Notes: a model not told the origin generated them from the letters alone. A DNA stretch of 64,000 nt from an uncultured Bacteroidota bacterium (GCA_913055825.1 CAJXKB010000002.1:1-64000); one strand, 5' to 3'; counted from the stretch's first letter, positions 19,904-28,858 are shown. Translations and numbers: made by a program.

Positions 19904-19941
19904 CTATTTGTGTTTATTTGTTTAAAAAGATATTCTCAAAT

Positions 19942-22182
19942 TTATTTTACAATAATTTTTCGCTTTATTAGAATAACAGGTAGCAGAGTCAATGCCCCCA
20001 AACTTGATCCCAGCATACTGGCGGCAATTAAAATACCGAAATAAATCATAGGGACCAGATCGGAGAATACAAGGACTAAAAAACCTGCTGAAACCGAAAT
20101 AAAGTTTATTAAAATAGCTTTACCGCTCATCATCATAGTTTCTTCAATAGCATTATGGATGTTGTTTAATTTACTGAAACTGTGTTCGTAATGCGACATA
20201 AAATGGATAGAATAATCAATACCGATTCCTAATGCTATACTGGCAACCAGGGCAGTTACAATGTTTAGCGGAATACCAAGTAACCCCATAATTCCATATA
20301 AAATAATAATTGTAGTAATGATGGGCAAACTCACATAAATCCCTTTTTGAAGTGATTTCATCATTAAACTTACAAGAATCAGTACCATAACTATGGCCAG
20401 CGCCAGGCTGGCAAACTGACTTTTAACCAAATTTGTATCAAGTTTTTCATTTACATAAGGCATCCCTGTAACGTGTATCTTACAGTCGGCTGAACGTTCT
20501 TTGTTCAGGTAGGCTTGAAGATAATTGTTAAAGGTTATCACGGCATTTTCTTTCTGGTCATCAAATTTGGCAATAACAATACCTTCATTCATATCTTCGT
20601 TCACCAGTTGATTGATACTTCCGGATTGTCCAAGTAAAAACCAAAGTTGCCCCACCGATGAAGCATCAGGAATGACTTCTTTGCCTTTGATGGCCTTGTT
20701 CATTTTTGCAATAATGTCGGCAATAGAGTTGGTGCTTGTGATGAACGGGCTTTGTTTCATGTATTTTTCTGTGGCCAGCATTTTTTTCAACACTGACGGG
20801 CTTTGCATGTCGCCATCAAAAACCACAAATACTACTTTTGACCCGCCGAATTTGTCACGCATAATATTTTCGGCCAAGGTGGCCGGGTGATTTTTCTTAA
20901 AATAATCGCTTACGCTGGTATTTCGTTTAATATGAAAAATACCTATTATACTGATAATCATTAGTAAACTCCAGAAAATAATGATCCGGCCGGGATGACG
21001 GAAAATTATATTTTTTAAAGGTTTCAGGATATATTCACCCATGAAAGATTTATCGCCAAGCCGGTGATTGCCAATTTTTTTTGTTCGATTATCAGGAAGG
21101 ACAGCGAGTAGGGCAGGAACGAAAAAGATGGCCAACAAAGCCGAAAAAAAGGTTCCGAGGGCAGCAAGAAATCCAAAATCGCGAATAAGCCCGAGGTAAG
21201 CACCGAAAATAAAGGATAGAAAACCTATCATGGTAGTAAGGGCTGTCAGGCTCACGGGAACAATCATCAAGGTCAGCGATTTGATGATGGCATGTTTTAA
21301 ATCTGAGTCTTTACACATGTTTACCCGGTTCAGGATGTGGATGGTATAGGCTGTGCCCACTGCCAGTATGATAATGGGGACGTTGTTGGAAACCATAGAT
21401 AATTTTAAGCCCATCAACACAAAAATTCCCATGGCCCAAACGATGGCCAGACCGGCTGTTAACAGGGGTAATGTTACCCCGCGAAAAGAACGGAAACTGA
21501 GGAAAAGCACCAGTGCCATCACCAAAAAGGCAATGGGAATCAATTTGATTAAATCGGTTGAAATTACATCCGACACATAAGTGGTCATAAACGAAGATCC
21601 GCCATAAAATATTTTATCGGGAAGATGAAGTGCATCAATTTTTGTTTTTACCACCCGGGATATGGTTTGGTCGTTTACGCCGTTTTTGAAAAAGAACACG
21701 ATAATGGTGGCTTTTCCGTCAGCCGATACCAGGCTGGCACGATACATTTTGTTGGATGTAATTGAATTGCGGAGCTGCACGGCTTCCTGGTGATTCTTCG
21801 GCCAGTTGCTGTCGTTTATAAGGCTGCCAATCTGAAAGTTGTCTTCCGTGATGTTAAAATTCATCACATTAGTCAAGCTTGTTACTGAAGAAATGCCGTC
21901 GGTGTGCTGCAGGGTGTCAGTAATTTGAATGATATTTTCCAGGGTATTGGGCTCAAACACATTGTCCGATTCCAAAATAATCATACCCATCTGGTTGCCG
22001 CCAAAAGTCTTGCCGACGTGTTTAAACAACTGAACGATAGTGTCGTTAGCCGGTAATGAATTGATTACGTTTGAATCGACTTGGATGTTTTTAAGTTGAT
22101 AACCAAAAAAGACGCTCAGCAACATAACCAAAGTGAGTATAATCCACCTGTACCGGACAATATAATCTGATAGTTTTCTCAT
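19942..22182 (-). CDS. MMPL/RND-family hydrophobe exporter (HAE3 type)
   Basis: The 746-residue protein has two MMPL units, each with one helix, a periplasmic loop of about 170 residues and five helices. The relay helices read VGTAYTIHILNRV in the first half and LGIGIDYSIHFMSHYEH in the second. Proteins of this size and layout (HpnN, the HAE3 group) move lipids such as hopanoids or other hydrophobic molecules. They need no TolC partner of their own, yet this gene lies 38 bases before tolC and after two radical SAM genes. I infer that it exports the product of those enzymes, or removes it from the inner membrane toward the LolA-like carrier. Confidence 0.93.
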   Translation of the reverse strand: MRKLSDYIVRYRWIILTLVMLLSVFFGYQLKNIQVDSNVINSLPANDTIVQLFKHVGKTFGGNQMGMIILESDNVFEPNTLENIIQITDTLQHTDGISSVTSLTNVMNFNITEDNFQIGSLINDSNWPKNHQEAVQLRNSITSNKMYRASLVSADGKATIIVFFFKNGVNDQTISRVVKTKIDALHLPDKIFYGGSSFMTTYVSDVISTDLIKLIPIAFLVMALVLFLSFRSFRGVTLPLLTAGLAIVWAMGIFVLMGLKLSMVSNNVPIIILAVGTAYTIHILNRVNMCKDSDLKHAIIKSLTLMIVPVSLTALTTMIGFLSFIFGAYLGLIRDFGFLAALGTFFSALLAIFFVPALLAVLPDNRTKKIGNHRLGDKSFMGEYILKPLKNIIFRHPGRIIIFWSLLMIISIIGIFHIKRNTSVSDYFKKNHPATLAENIMRDKFGGSKVVFVVFDGDMQSPSVLKKMLATEKYMKQSPFITSTNSIADIIAKMNKAIKGKEVIPDASSVGQLWFLLGQSGSINQLVNEDMNEGIVIAKFDDQKENAVITFNNYLQAYLNKERSADCKIHVTGMPYVNEKLDTNLVKSQFASLALAIVMVLILVSLMMKSLQKGIYVSLPIITTIIILYGIMGLLGIPLNIVTALVASIALGIGIDYSIHFMSHYEHSFSKLNNIHNAIEETMMMSGKAILINFISVSAGFLVLVFSDLVPMIYFGILIAASMLGSSLGALTLLPVILIKRKIIVK

Positions 22183-22332
22183 GTTTTACTTACCGTGTTA
22201 ATATTTTGCAATAAACATTACCGGGATATATTCTTTTATCCCTCTTCCTTTTTTTTAAATAGTTTCAAAAGTATGTTATTTTTCTCTATTAACAGGGATG
22301 TTTTTCCGCACTTTTCTTAAAACGGGGTCTTC

Positions 22333-23769
22333 TTAATTCTTCAGATATTTTTTACTTTTCCACATTTCTAAACGAAAAACCGAAAATACCCGAAAGGGCA
22401 CAATCAAATCGCGGATGGTAAAAGGTTTCTTATGCATTTTCTTCAACTTCTCGGTAATAATTTTCGATTGTGGTCTTTTGTGCAGGAGCCTGTTTTTGTT
22501 GATATAAGCCATTTTGTATGCTTTTATCAGCAACTGTTGGATACGTTTAGGGCTTATGTTGTCAGTCCGTACGGTAGAATGCAAAGCATCATAAAGTTCC
22601 CACTTTTTGTGTAGAAACCGGCCCTCTTTTTCTACATCGTTGTACAAAGCCGTTCCGGGATAAGGTGTTAAGACCGAAAACTGGGTTACTTTTGGGTTTA
22701 CGTCGCGGGCCCACCTCGCAGTTTGCAGTACCATATCTTCGGTTTCATTTATATCGCCTATGATAAAGCTTCCGTGGATATTGATTCCGTATTTATGTAA
22801 AAGTTCAATCGCTTTGTCTTGTTCGGTATTCCCTACGTTTTTTCCATAATCGTTGAGTACCCCTTCGTTGTGGCTTTCAAGGCCTAAAAATATTTGGAAA
22901 GCTCCCGACTCAGCCATTCGTTTTACCATGTCTTCATTTCTGATAAGGATGTCAACACGAGAGAAGCACCACCATAAGATATCGGTCATTCCCCGTTTCT
23001 CAAGTTCGTCGGCAAAATCCATCACTCTTTTTTTACTCAAGGTGAAATTGTCGTCCATAAAAGCAAAAGTACGGTAACCGTAATCATTGTACAGCATTTC
23101 CATCTCGTCAACAATAGATTTGGCACTGCGGTAACGCCATTTAAGCCCTCCAAATTTTGATGATGAGCAGAAATAGCAGTTAAATGGACATCCCCGGCTG
23201 GTGATCAGGTTTGTTAATGGCATCCCCTGCATCTGGCTGGTATATTTGTCCATGGGCAGCAAATCACGGGCTGGAAACGGCATTGCGTCCAGGTTTCTTG
23301 GTGGAGGGGCGTCAGGTGTACGGACATACTCTCCGTTTTCGAGATATGAAATACCTTTGACGGTTTTTAGGCTGGTTTTGTTTTCAAGGGCTTCCAACAG
23401 ATTTATAATAATTTCTTCGGCTTCACCTCTCACAATAAAATCGACAACTCCCGTGTCAAGTGCTTCTTTATCTAAAAAGGAAACATGATACCCGCCCATC
23501 AAGATCTTTTTCCCGGCTTTTTTGGCAATTTTTGCAATGCCAACAGCCTCGGGATAGCGGGGTGTATCGGCTGAAATACCTATAATATCGAATTTTTGAA
23601 AATAGTCGATTGTGAGCTTTCTGTGGTCGACAGCCCTGTCGAGGATGGTGACCTCATGTCCTTTTTCGCGGGTAACGGCAGCAAGGTAGGCTACACCTAA
23701 AGGAGGAAGTCCGACTTTCATTTTTGCATATAAATTAGAACCTTGCGGACTTACAAATAATATCTTCAT
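22333..23769 (-). CDS. B12-binding-domain radical SAM enzyme
   Basis: The 478-residue protein has an N-terminal cobalamin-binding-like Rossmann domain (residues 1-135), a radical SAM core with the cluster motif CPFNCYFC (Cys 194, 198, 201), and a C-terminal tail of about 90 residues rich in Lys and aromatic residues. The domain order is that of BchE, hopanoid HpnJ/HpnP and P-methylase-like enzymes. The B12 domain lacks a clear DxHxxG motif. Such enzymes methylate or rearrange unreactive carbons, often in lipids or antibiotics. It lies between the SPASM-type radical SAM gene and the MMPL exporter gene. Product unknown; a lipid substrate is an inference from the neighbours. Confidence 0.92.
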   Translation of the reverse strand: MKILFVSPQGSNLYAKMKVGLPPLGVAYLAAVTREKGHEVTILDRAVDHRKLTIDYFQKFDIIGISADTPRYPEAVGIAKIAKKAGKKILMGGYHVSFLDKEALDTGVVDFIVRGEAEEIIINLLEALENKTSLKTVKGISYLENGEYVRTPDAPPPRNLDAMPFPARDLLPMDKYTSQMQGMPLTNLITSRGCPFNCYFCSSSKFGGLKWRYRSAKSIVDEMEMLYNDYGYRTFAFMDDNFTLSKKRVMDFADELEKRGMTDILWWCFSRVDILIRNEDMVKRMAESGAFQIFLGLESHNEGVLNDYGKNVGNTEQDKAIELLHKYGINIHGSFIIGDINETEDMVLQTARWARDVNPKVTQFSVLTPYPGTALYNDVEKEGRFLHKKWELYDALHSTVRTDNISPKRIQQLLIKAYKMAYINKNRLLHKRPQSKIITEKLKKMHKKPFTIRDLIVPFRVFSVFRLEMWKSKKYLKN

Positions 23770-23859
23770 ACTATTAATCTTTTATGATTAAAATTAATTT
23801 CCCGTATCACTTTTTTAAAAAGGTAAGCCTTTACTAAACTGTTCTGTTGTTTGGGCTGT

Positions 23860-23897
23860 TTAATAACTCTCCCGGAATAGGCCGGGAGAGTTATTAA
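23860..23897 (-). other. Perfect 16-bp hairpin between two radical SAM genes
   Basis: TTAATAACTCTCCCGG and its exact reverse complement are separated by six bases. The hairpin begins seven bases after the stop of the upstream gene on the minus strand. No T-run follows on either strand, so it is a poor Rho-independent terminator. It could protect the 3' end of the first cistron, attenuate, or be a binding site. Confidence 0.85.
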
Positions 23898-23903
23898 TGA
23901 AGA

Positions 23904-25364
23904 TTATTTGGAGAATGTTTCAGCCGGAACTTTTTTCAGATATTTTTCATCGAAAATGCGTTGTGTCAGTTTCTCCAGTTCATCATCAAAATTTTTCATC
24001 ATTACTTCATATTCCGGGTCGTGTAATACGGCTTCGGCTTCTTCATCTTCGCCTTTGGCATCCGGGGTAAGAATGTTATGTTTGAAATTATCATAATGAT
24101 CACGAATAGAACAAGGCATCAAAACGTTGCCACGGTGATCGTGGTTTTCAAAACCATAGTCTTTTTGCCATTTACGTCCGTTTTTAAACATTTTCGATTG
24201 TAGGCCGTCAATAAGTGTTTTTCCATTGGCATACAAATCTTTCACGTTATCAACATGATACGGAACAAAAACGCAGGGCATAATGTTGCCGTTCCAGTCG
24301 ATGTAGAAGTATCCGTTCCACCGGCCGTAAGCAATACATCCGCTCGACAGCGAGGAAGAATTCCAGAAGTCGGCAATGGGATAATGTTTATCTTCAAGCA
24401 GATGTACCCATTGGTTATATAGTGCAACACGCTGTGGGGGTGTAACCATTAGATCGGTAACGTCTTTGCCCCGGCCAATAGGCATTAACTGAAATTGCCA
24501 CATATATGTCACGCCTTGCTCGTCAAAGAAGAATTTATAAAAATCATCATTGATAAGTACTTCATGATTTTTGCTGGTTGCCGTAACGGAGATTCCAAAA
24601 GGAACGCCGGCATTCCTCAGGTTAGCCATGGCTTTTAAGATGCGATGATAAACTCCCTTTCCGCGACGGTCGTCTGTTTGCTCTTCCCAACCTTCAACCG
24701 AAATAGCAGGTGTTACATTTCCCAGTTCGGCCAGTTTATTGGCCAGTCCCTCTGTAATAAGGGTTCCATTGGTGTAAACGAGGAAGAACATGTCGTTAAA
24801 TTCTTCAAAGATGTCCAGCATGGTTTTTCCGTCGCTTTTATACATAAAAGGCTCACCGCCGCTTATGGTCATAAAATGACTACCAAACAGGTCATGCGCT
24901 TCACGCACTATCCGGCGTGTAGTTTCGTAGTCGAGTTTTTCAGCTATGGCCGAGTCGGCACTGGCATAACAACCTGTACAGTGAAGGTTACATCCTTTTC
25001 CGGGAGATAATACGAGAAATTGGGGTGGGTAATCGCCATATTTTTCTTTATAGGCTTCTTTTACCGGATTTAGTTTTTTGTGCCGGTCGGGTGTGTAGGA
25101 ATCACCAACAAACACACTTGCCATCTTTTTCATTACTTCAGGCTTAATAAATCCTTTGTCAAGGTTTTTCCGGGCCTGTTGAACGATGGATGTCATAAAA
25201 GCATATTGATCCAGTTTTTCCTGTTCAAGTTGTTCCCCCTGGACATTCATCAAGTTTTTGTACAAATACTTGTCCAATTGCTTTACAGCCATGCCGCGAA
25301 GCATTTTATTGGAGATAATAGTGTTAACCGCTTGCTTAAATGCACTCTCTTTCAGATTTTTCAT
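23904..25364 (-). CDS. Radical SAM enzyme with SPASM-like C-terminal domain
   Basis: The 486-residue protein has a helical N-terminal region of about 110 residues, a radical SAM core with CNLHCTGC (Cys 125, 129, 132) and ISGGEP, and a C-terminal cysteine region with SSGCIAYG, IMPCVFVP and LMPCSIRD that could hold an auxiliary cluster. The helical N-terminal extension separates it from common sulfatase-maturase or peptide-modifying enzymes and resembles radical SAM proteins of lipid metabolism. No precursor peptide gene is visible nearby, which argues against a peptide-modification system. It follows tetR copy 2 by 16 bases and is the first structural gene of the block. The reaction is unknown. 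Confidence 0.9.
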   Translation of the reverse strand: MKNLKESAFKQAVNTIISNKMLRGMAVKQLDKYLYKNLMNVQGEQLEQEKLDQYAFMTSIVQQARKNLDKGFIKPEVMKKMASVFVGDSYTPDRHKKLNPVKEAYKEKYGDYPPQFLVLSPGKGCNLHCTGCYASADSAIAEKLDYETTRRIVREAHDLFGSHFMTISGGEPFMYKSDGKTMLDIFEEFNDMFFLVYTNGTLITEGLANKLAELGNVTPAISVEGWEEQTDDRRGKGVYHRILKAMANLRNAGVPFGISVTATSKNHEVLINDDFYKFFFDEQGVTYMWQFQLMPIGRGKDVTDLMVTPPQRVALYNQWVHLLEDKHYPIADFWNSSSLSSGCIAYGRWNGYFYIDWNGNIMPCVFVPYHVDNVKDLYANGKTLIDGLQSKMFKNGRKWQKDYGFENHDHRGNVLMPCSIRDHYDNFKHNILTPDAKGEDEEAEAVLHDPEYEVMMKNFDDELEKLTQRIFDEKYLKKVPAETFSK

Positions 25365-25380
25365 GATAATAGAATTTTAA

Positions 25381-25980
25381 TTATTTTTTCAAAGCTTTTA
25401 AAATTAATGTCAACATTTGGTAGCAAAAATTGTCGTGTTTGAACACGGGATTTAAGTTAATTTCAATATTCAAAATAATAGGGATTCCCATATATAAACT
25501 GGCCAGACTTTCAGTGGAAATGTCGCTGCTCCAAATACCGTCAAGTATTCCGTCCAGGATAATTTTGCTAAAATATTTTTGTTGAAGATGAAAAATTTCA
25601 TCTAGTTCCTCTTTTAATTCTTTGTTGTTTTGATAAGAGGCTTCGGTAAAAAGTAAAATAGTAATTCCTTTGTTCTCTTTTAGGTACTGCATGTGGTAGC
25701 AAATAAAATCTTCCAGCCTTTTATCGGGTGCAGTGTCCTGCATGGCAATATCGTGAAGCCGGGTTACCAACATGGCCTTCACGTCTTTTACAATACTGCC
25801 GATAATTTCTTTTTTTGAATTAAAGTGCCTGAATATGGTCCCTTCACTAATCCCTGCCTTGGCGGCAAGATGATGGGTGGATAGTTTTTTCAGCCCTTCT
25901 GAATAGATGATGTCCAGCGCTGTTTTTTTTATTTCAATTCTTCTCGTTTTACTTGGTTTACGTTGTGCTGTAACTGCCAT
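25381..25980 (-). CDS. TetR/AcrR-family regulator (copy 2)
   Basis: The 199-residue regulator has a helix-turn-helix in its N-terminal 60 residues, with AGISEGTIFRHFNSKKEI as recognition region, and a C-terminal ligand domain. It is a paralogue of the TetR at 12920-13537, similar along the whole length. It is the first gene of the radical SAM/efflux block. An inverted repeat with arms CAAGT and ACTTG lies just after its predicted transcription start and probably is its own operator. Autoregulation plus control of the downstream genes is the natural reading. Confidence 0.93.
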   Translation of the reverse strand: MAVTAQRKPSKTRRIEIKKTALDIIYSEGLKKLSTHHLAAKAGISEGTIFRHFNSKKEIIGSIVKDVKAMLVTRLHDIAMQDTAPDKRLEDFICYHMQYLKENKGITILLFTEASYQNNKELKEELDEIFHLQQKYFSKIILDGILDGIWSSDISTESLASLYMGIPIILNIEINLNPVFKHDNFCYQMLTLILKALKK

Positions 25981-26025
25981 GGTTTAATTCTTTTTTAAGC
26001 TGATTTCTTACATTATTTATATATA

Positions 26026-26078
26026 CAAGTAAGTAATCACTTGCAAAGATATAATAGAATTTTCATTTGTCAAGTGAT
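26026..26078 (-). promoter_or_regulatory. Promoter and candidate operator of tetR copy 2
   Basis: The minus strand has TTGA (26070-26073), 18 bases, then a perfect -7 box TATCTTTG (26044-26051). Directly downstream is CAAGTGATTACTTACTTG (26026-26043), an inverted repeat of CAAGT/ACTTG, and a further CAAGTGAT lies at 26071-26078 over the -33 element. This is a typical TetR operator arrangement. Confidence 0.65.
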
Positions 26079-26269
26079 TTGTATGATATTTTTAAAAGAA
26101 CAATTTTTGTTAGTAGTCTAATCAATTGATATATAGATATTAATATTCTATTAAGAATCGTTATGAATTATGTTTTTATATTTGGATGATGGGTAGCTAT
26201 AAATAAGGAGTGAGTACTTACAATTCCTTGATTAGATTGAATAGTAGTTAGATATGGGTTTGTGAGTAA
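26079..26269. other. AT-rich intergenic region upstream of tetR copy 2
   Basis: About 190 bases with no gene. Short blocks here (TATTAAGAA near 26150 and AGTACTTACA near 26212) recur in the same order in the region upstream of the TauE/SafE gene (near 29006 and 29082), suggesting that the two upstream regions are duplicates. Confidence 0.4.
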
Positions 26270-26308
26270 AAATTTGGGGGAAACCGTTTAGCGGATTCCC
26301 CCAAATTT
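26268..26308 (-). terminator. Rho-independent terminator after the FmdE-like gene
   Basis: Thirteen-base arms AAATTTGGGGGAA and TTCCCCCAAATTT pair perfectly across a 13-base loop, and on the minus strand five T follow. It lies 18 bases after the FmdE-like stop and separates that operon from tetR copy 2. Confidence 0.85.
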
Positions 26309-26325
26309 CTTTATTGAAGAAAAGA

Positions 26326-26928
26326 TTATTTATTTGCACAGGCGATACACAGCTTTTTATCTCCTTTGATACGGCCGTATTTTTCAACAACCATTTCGCC
26401 ACATTCATCACATACAAAGCCGTCATAGGTTCCTTTGGGCTCTTTCCAATCATAATCAAACACTTCCGAAATGTTTAACATTTCTTCGTCGGGGGTATTC
26501 ATCACCTTATCGATGAGAGGTTGAACTATTTCGATTGGAACCTGAGTGGGTGGTACGCCTTTCATACGGTAATCATTAAAAAAGGCTGTATTTTTTGTGG
26601 CAAGCATTGATTCGGCTTTAGGGGTAACCCTTACGGCACGATTGGTTTTTTTGTCCACCAGGGTAAGTCCCCATTTTCCCATGGGAACACTTTCGATATT
26701 TTCTTTACCCATTGTACAGCCTGTAATTACCTGTACACCATCGGCAAAGCAGTGTGCACAGTGATGTTCACCCAGCTCAAGTATGGCATGCAGGTTACTG
26801 TCGCCGGTACGTTCTACACCCAGTTTGTTCATTGCCGCAGCGGCTACCCTAAGTCCGTTTGGCATTGCCGGGCATTTATGCCCGTGAAATTTTTGCCCGA
26901 ATTCGAGCCATTCTTTTGGATCTACCAT
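26326..26928 (-). CDS. FmdE-family zinc-binding protein
   Basis: The 200-residue protein belongs to the family of subunit E of formylmethanofuran dehydrogenase. Motifs are FHGHKCP (residues 13-19), GEHHCAHCFADGVQVITGC (about 52-70) and a C-terminal zinc ribbon CDECGEMV and CIAC (about 172-198). Bacterial members do not take part in methanogenesis, and their role is not settled; some are found with molybdenum or tungsten enzymes. Here it is the last gene of a three-gene unit with a porin and a TauE/SafE transporter, which suggests handling of a small anion or sulfur compound. Family is firm; role unknown. Confidence 0.88.
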   Translation of the reverse strand: MVDPKEWLEFGQKFHGHKCPAMPNGLRVAAAAMNKLGVERTGDSNLHAILELGEHHCAHCFADGVQVITGCTMGKENIESVPMGKWGLTLVDKKTNRAVRVTPKAESMLATKNTAFFNDYRMKGVPPTQVPIEIVQPLIDKVMNTPDEEMLNISEVFDYDWKEPKGTYDGFVCDECGEMVVEKYGRIKGDKKLCIACANK

Positions 26929-26945
26929 TTTCTTAAATTTTTTGA

Positions 26946-27974
26946 TTAGTGAAAAAACAATTGAAATTGTAAACTTGTTATATTTTTTAGTTTTCCATTA
27001 TCACCCTGAAAACGGGTGTCAAGTGTTAACATCAAATCATGGTTCTTTATAAGATAATTATATCCTGCAACGTACCAGGGCTTGTTGTTTGTGCTGTTAA
27101 CCAGGTCGTTGTATTTATCATAAGAAACATAAATATGGTTTTTGTTATTGACTTTAATTGTAGCCAGGGCATAATATCCATCGACCGTTTGGCCGTTGAG
27201 CCAGGCACGAAGATACTCTGCCTGCATATCAAAATGATGGCTGTTAAATAAAGCGTAGAAGTCGAGCCGGAAATCATTTCCAGAAAATAATATGCTATCG
27301 GGCAAAATTTCTTTAAGGGGAAGGTTATAAGCTTTACGGTACATTACTGAGTATCCGATTTTCCATAGTGATGTTTTGCCTTTAATAGAGTAAGAAAGGT
27401 TGTGTGTAAACATATAGCCCTTGTTGGATAATTTATACAGTTTGATACCATATCCGTTGAAAATACCAAAATTGATTTCCAGGCGTTTACGGGCGGCTTT
27501 TAAATTGTATTGTAATCCAACATCCCTTACGCCCAAAGTTCCGTCAGGGATTACCGCATCAATTACATTTGCCCGGTCAATTGAAGGAATAACATAATCG
27601 GGTTGAAACCGTTGCAAACTGAATTTAGGAATAAACTGCCCGAACCTGATACTTGATACGCCCGATTTATTCCGGTATTGCCCGAAAACATCCTGCAGAA
27701 ATAACTTTTCCTTATTGCGGGTTGTGAATAATACCTGTACTTTATATGACCAGTGTTGTGAAAAGGCAGGTGCCGAACCCAGCCAGAATTTTAACCGGTG
27801 CACACCCATATAATAAGTGTCTTTAAATGCGCTATTTGCTTCAAACTGGACATAACCATGCCAATAAATCTTGTTTTGTGGTTGGACTTTCTTCATGCCC
27901 AGGTTTCCGGCAAAGGTTACATTCAATGTAAATAATGACAACAGGCCGATTATAAATAATCTTTTTTTCAGCAT
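26946..27974 (-). CDS. Phosphate-selective porin O/P-like outer-membrane protein
   Basis: The 342-residue protein has a signal peptide (residues 1-23) and a beta-barrel composition with alternating aromatic strands. Segments such as SSIRFGQFIPKFSLQRFQP and LDFYALFNSHHFDMQAEYLRA fit the OprO/OprP porin family, which forms anion-selective channels in the outer membrane. It lies between the FmdE-like gene (17 bases downstream) and the TauE/SafE gene (5 bases upstream), so outer-membrane and inner-membrane transport of the same anion is likely. The specific anion is not known. Confidence 0.8.
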   Translation of the reverse strand: MLKKRLFIIGLLSLFTLNVTFAGNLGMKKVQPQNKIYWHGYVQFEANSAFKDTYYMGVHRLKFWLGSAPAFSQHWSYKVQVLFTTRNKEKLFLQDVFGQYRNKSGVSSIRFGQFIPKFSLQRFQPDYVIPSIDRANVIDAVIPDGTLGVRDVGLQYNLKAARKRLEINFGIFNGYGIKLYKLSNKGYMFTHNLSYSIKGKTSLWKIGYSVMYRKAYNLPLKEILPDSILFSGNDFRLDFYALFNSHHFDMQAEYLRAWLNGQTVDGYYALATIKVNNKNHIYVSYDKYNDLVNSTNNKPWYVAGYNYLIKNHDLMLTLDTRFQGDNGKLKNITSLQFQLFFH

Positions 27975-27979
27975 TTTAA

Positions 27980-28858
27980 CTATTCTTTAAAAACCGGTTT
28001 ATAAACAAATACCTGATTCGTCGTGTTTGAATCCGTTTCCGAATGAAGAAGGAGGGCAGACTGTTTGTTATCTTTTGCAGGCATGGTCTTTTTAGGCTTC
28101 GGTTTGTAAGTTAGTGCACCATATGTTAACTTGCCGGCAATCAGAAACAAAACAATGGCATAGATTATTTTCACCTGTTTCGATTTTGCTTTTTGAGTCA
28201 TATAACGTCCTCCCATTTGTGAACCTATAATGACAGCAATTACGACTACAATGGTCAATGGCCAGTTCATTTGGCCCTGGGCCACGTGGGCCATATATCC
28301 CGAAAAGGATGAAAAAGTTACTACAAACGCTGTAGTAGCAGCAGCTTCCTTGGTTTTATACCCCATCATCATTAAAATAGGTGCAATGATAAAACCACCA
28401 CCAATTCCGAGCATGCCACCGACAAAACCAGCAAAAGCGCCTGTTAAGAATCCGTAAATACTGCGTTTCAGCATGGTCATTTTTGCTTCGGGTTCAGGTT
28501 GCCTTGAAGAAAAAATCATGCGGATGGCTGCGGCAACCACCATTATAGCAAATAAAATCTTTAAAGTTTGTACAGGAACTTTGTCACTGGTCAATGCCCC
28601 AAGCGGTGAAGCAATTAATGCTGTAACAGCCATTACAGCTCCTCCTTTCCAATCAACCAGTTTTTTTCGGGCAAAGGGAATCAATACTAACAGCGTGTTT
28701 AAACCGTTTAGTAATAATCCAAGGGGAATGGCCACATGTACCATGTCGTAACCTGCCCAATTTAAAACGGGAACATACACCATTCCTCCACCCAAGCCTA
28801 ACATGGCAAAAATGAAAGAAGCCGCCCCAATGATCAAAAACATTATACCGTAAATCAT
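27980..28858 (-). CDS. TauE/SafE-family (TSUP) transporter
   Basis: The 292-residue inner-membrane protein has about eight helices in two homologous halves, each with a glycine signature: GLGGGMVYVP near residue 22 and GIGGGFIIAP near residue 150. The family moves sulfite, sulfonates, thiosulfate or other small organic anions. A hydrophilic tail of about 35 residues follows the last helix. It is the first gene of the TauE-porin-FmdE unit and has its own promoter that resembles those of both tetR genes. A C-terminal relic of another TSUP gene lies 261 bases upstream. Confidence 0.92.
   Translation of the reverse strand: MIYGIMFLIIGAASFIFAMLGLGGGMVYVPVLNWAGYDMVHVAIPLGLLLNGLNTLLVLIPFARKKLVDWKGGAVMAVTALIASPLGALTSDKVPVQTLKILFAIMVVAAAIRMIFSSRQPEPEAKMTMLKRSIYGFLTGAFAGFVGGMLGIGGGFIIAPILMMMGYKTKEAAATTAFVVTFSSFSGYMAHVAQGQMNWPLTIVVVIAVIIGSQMGGRYMTQKAKSKQVKIIYAIVLFLIAGKLTYGALTYKPKPKKTMPAKDNKQSALLLHSETDSNTTNQVFVYKPVFKE

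Noticed and set aside
10662-25980. Aryl polyene, flexirubin or hopanoid gene cluster
   Set aside because: MMPL and LolA-like genes occur in such clusters, but ketosynthase, acyl carrier protein and squalene-hopene cyclase genes are all absent here.
23904-25980. RiPP cluster with SPASM radical SAM maturase
   Set aside because: No short precursor gene with a conserved leader or repeated core was found in the gaps around the radical SAM genes.
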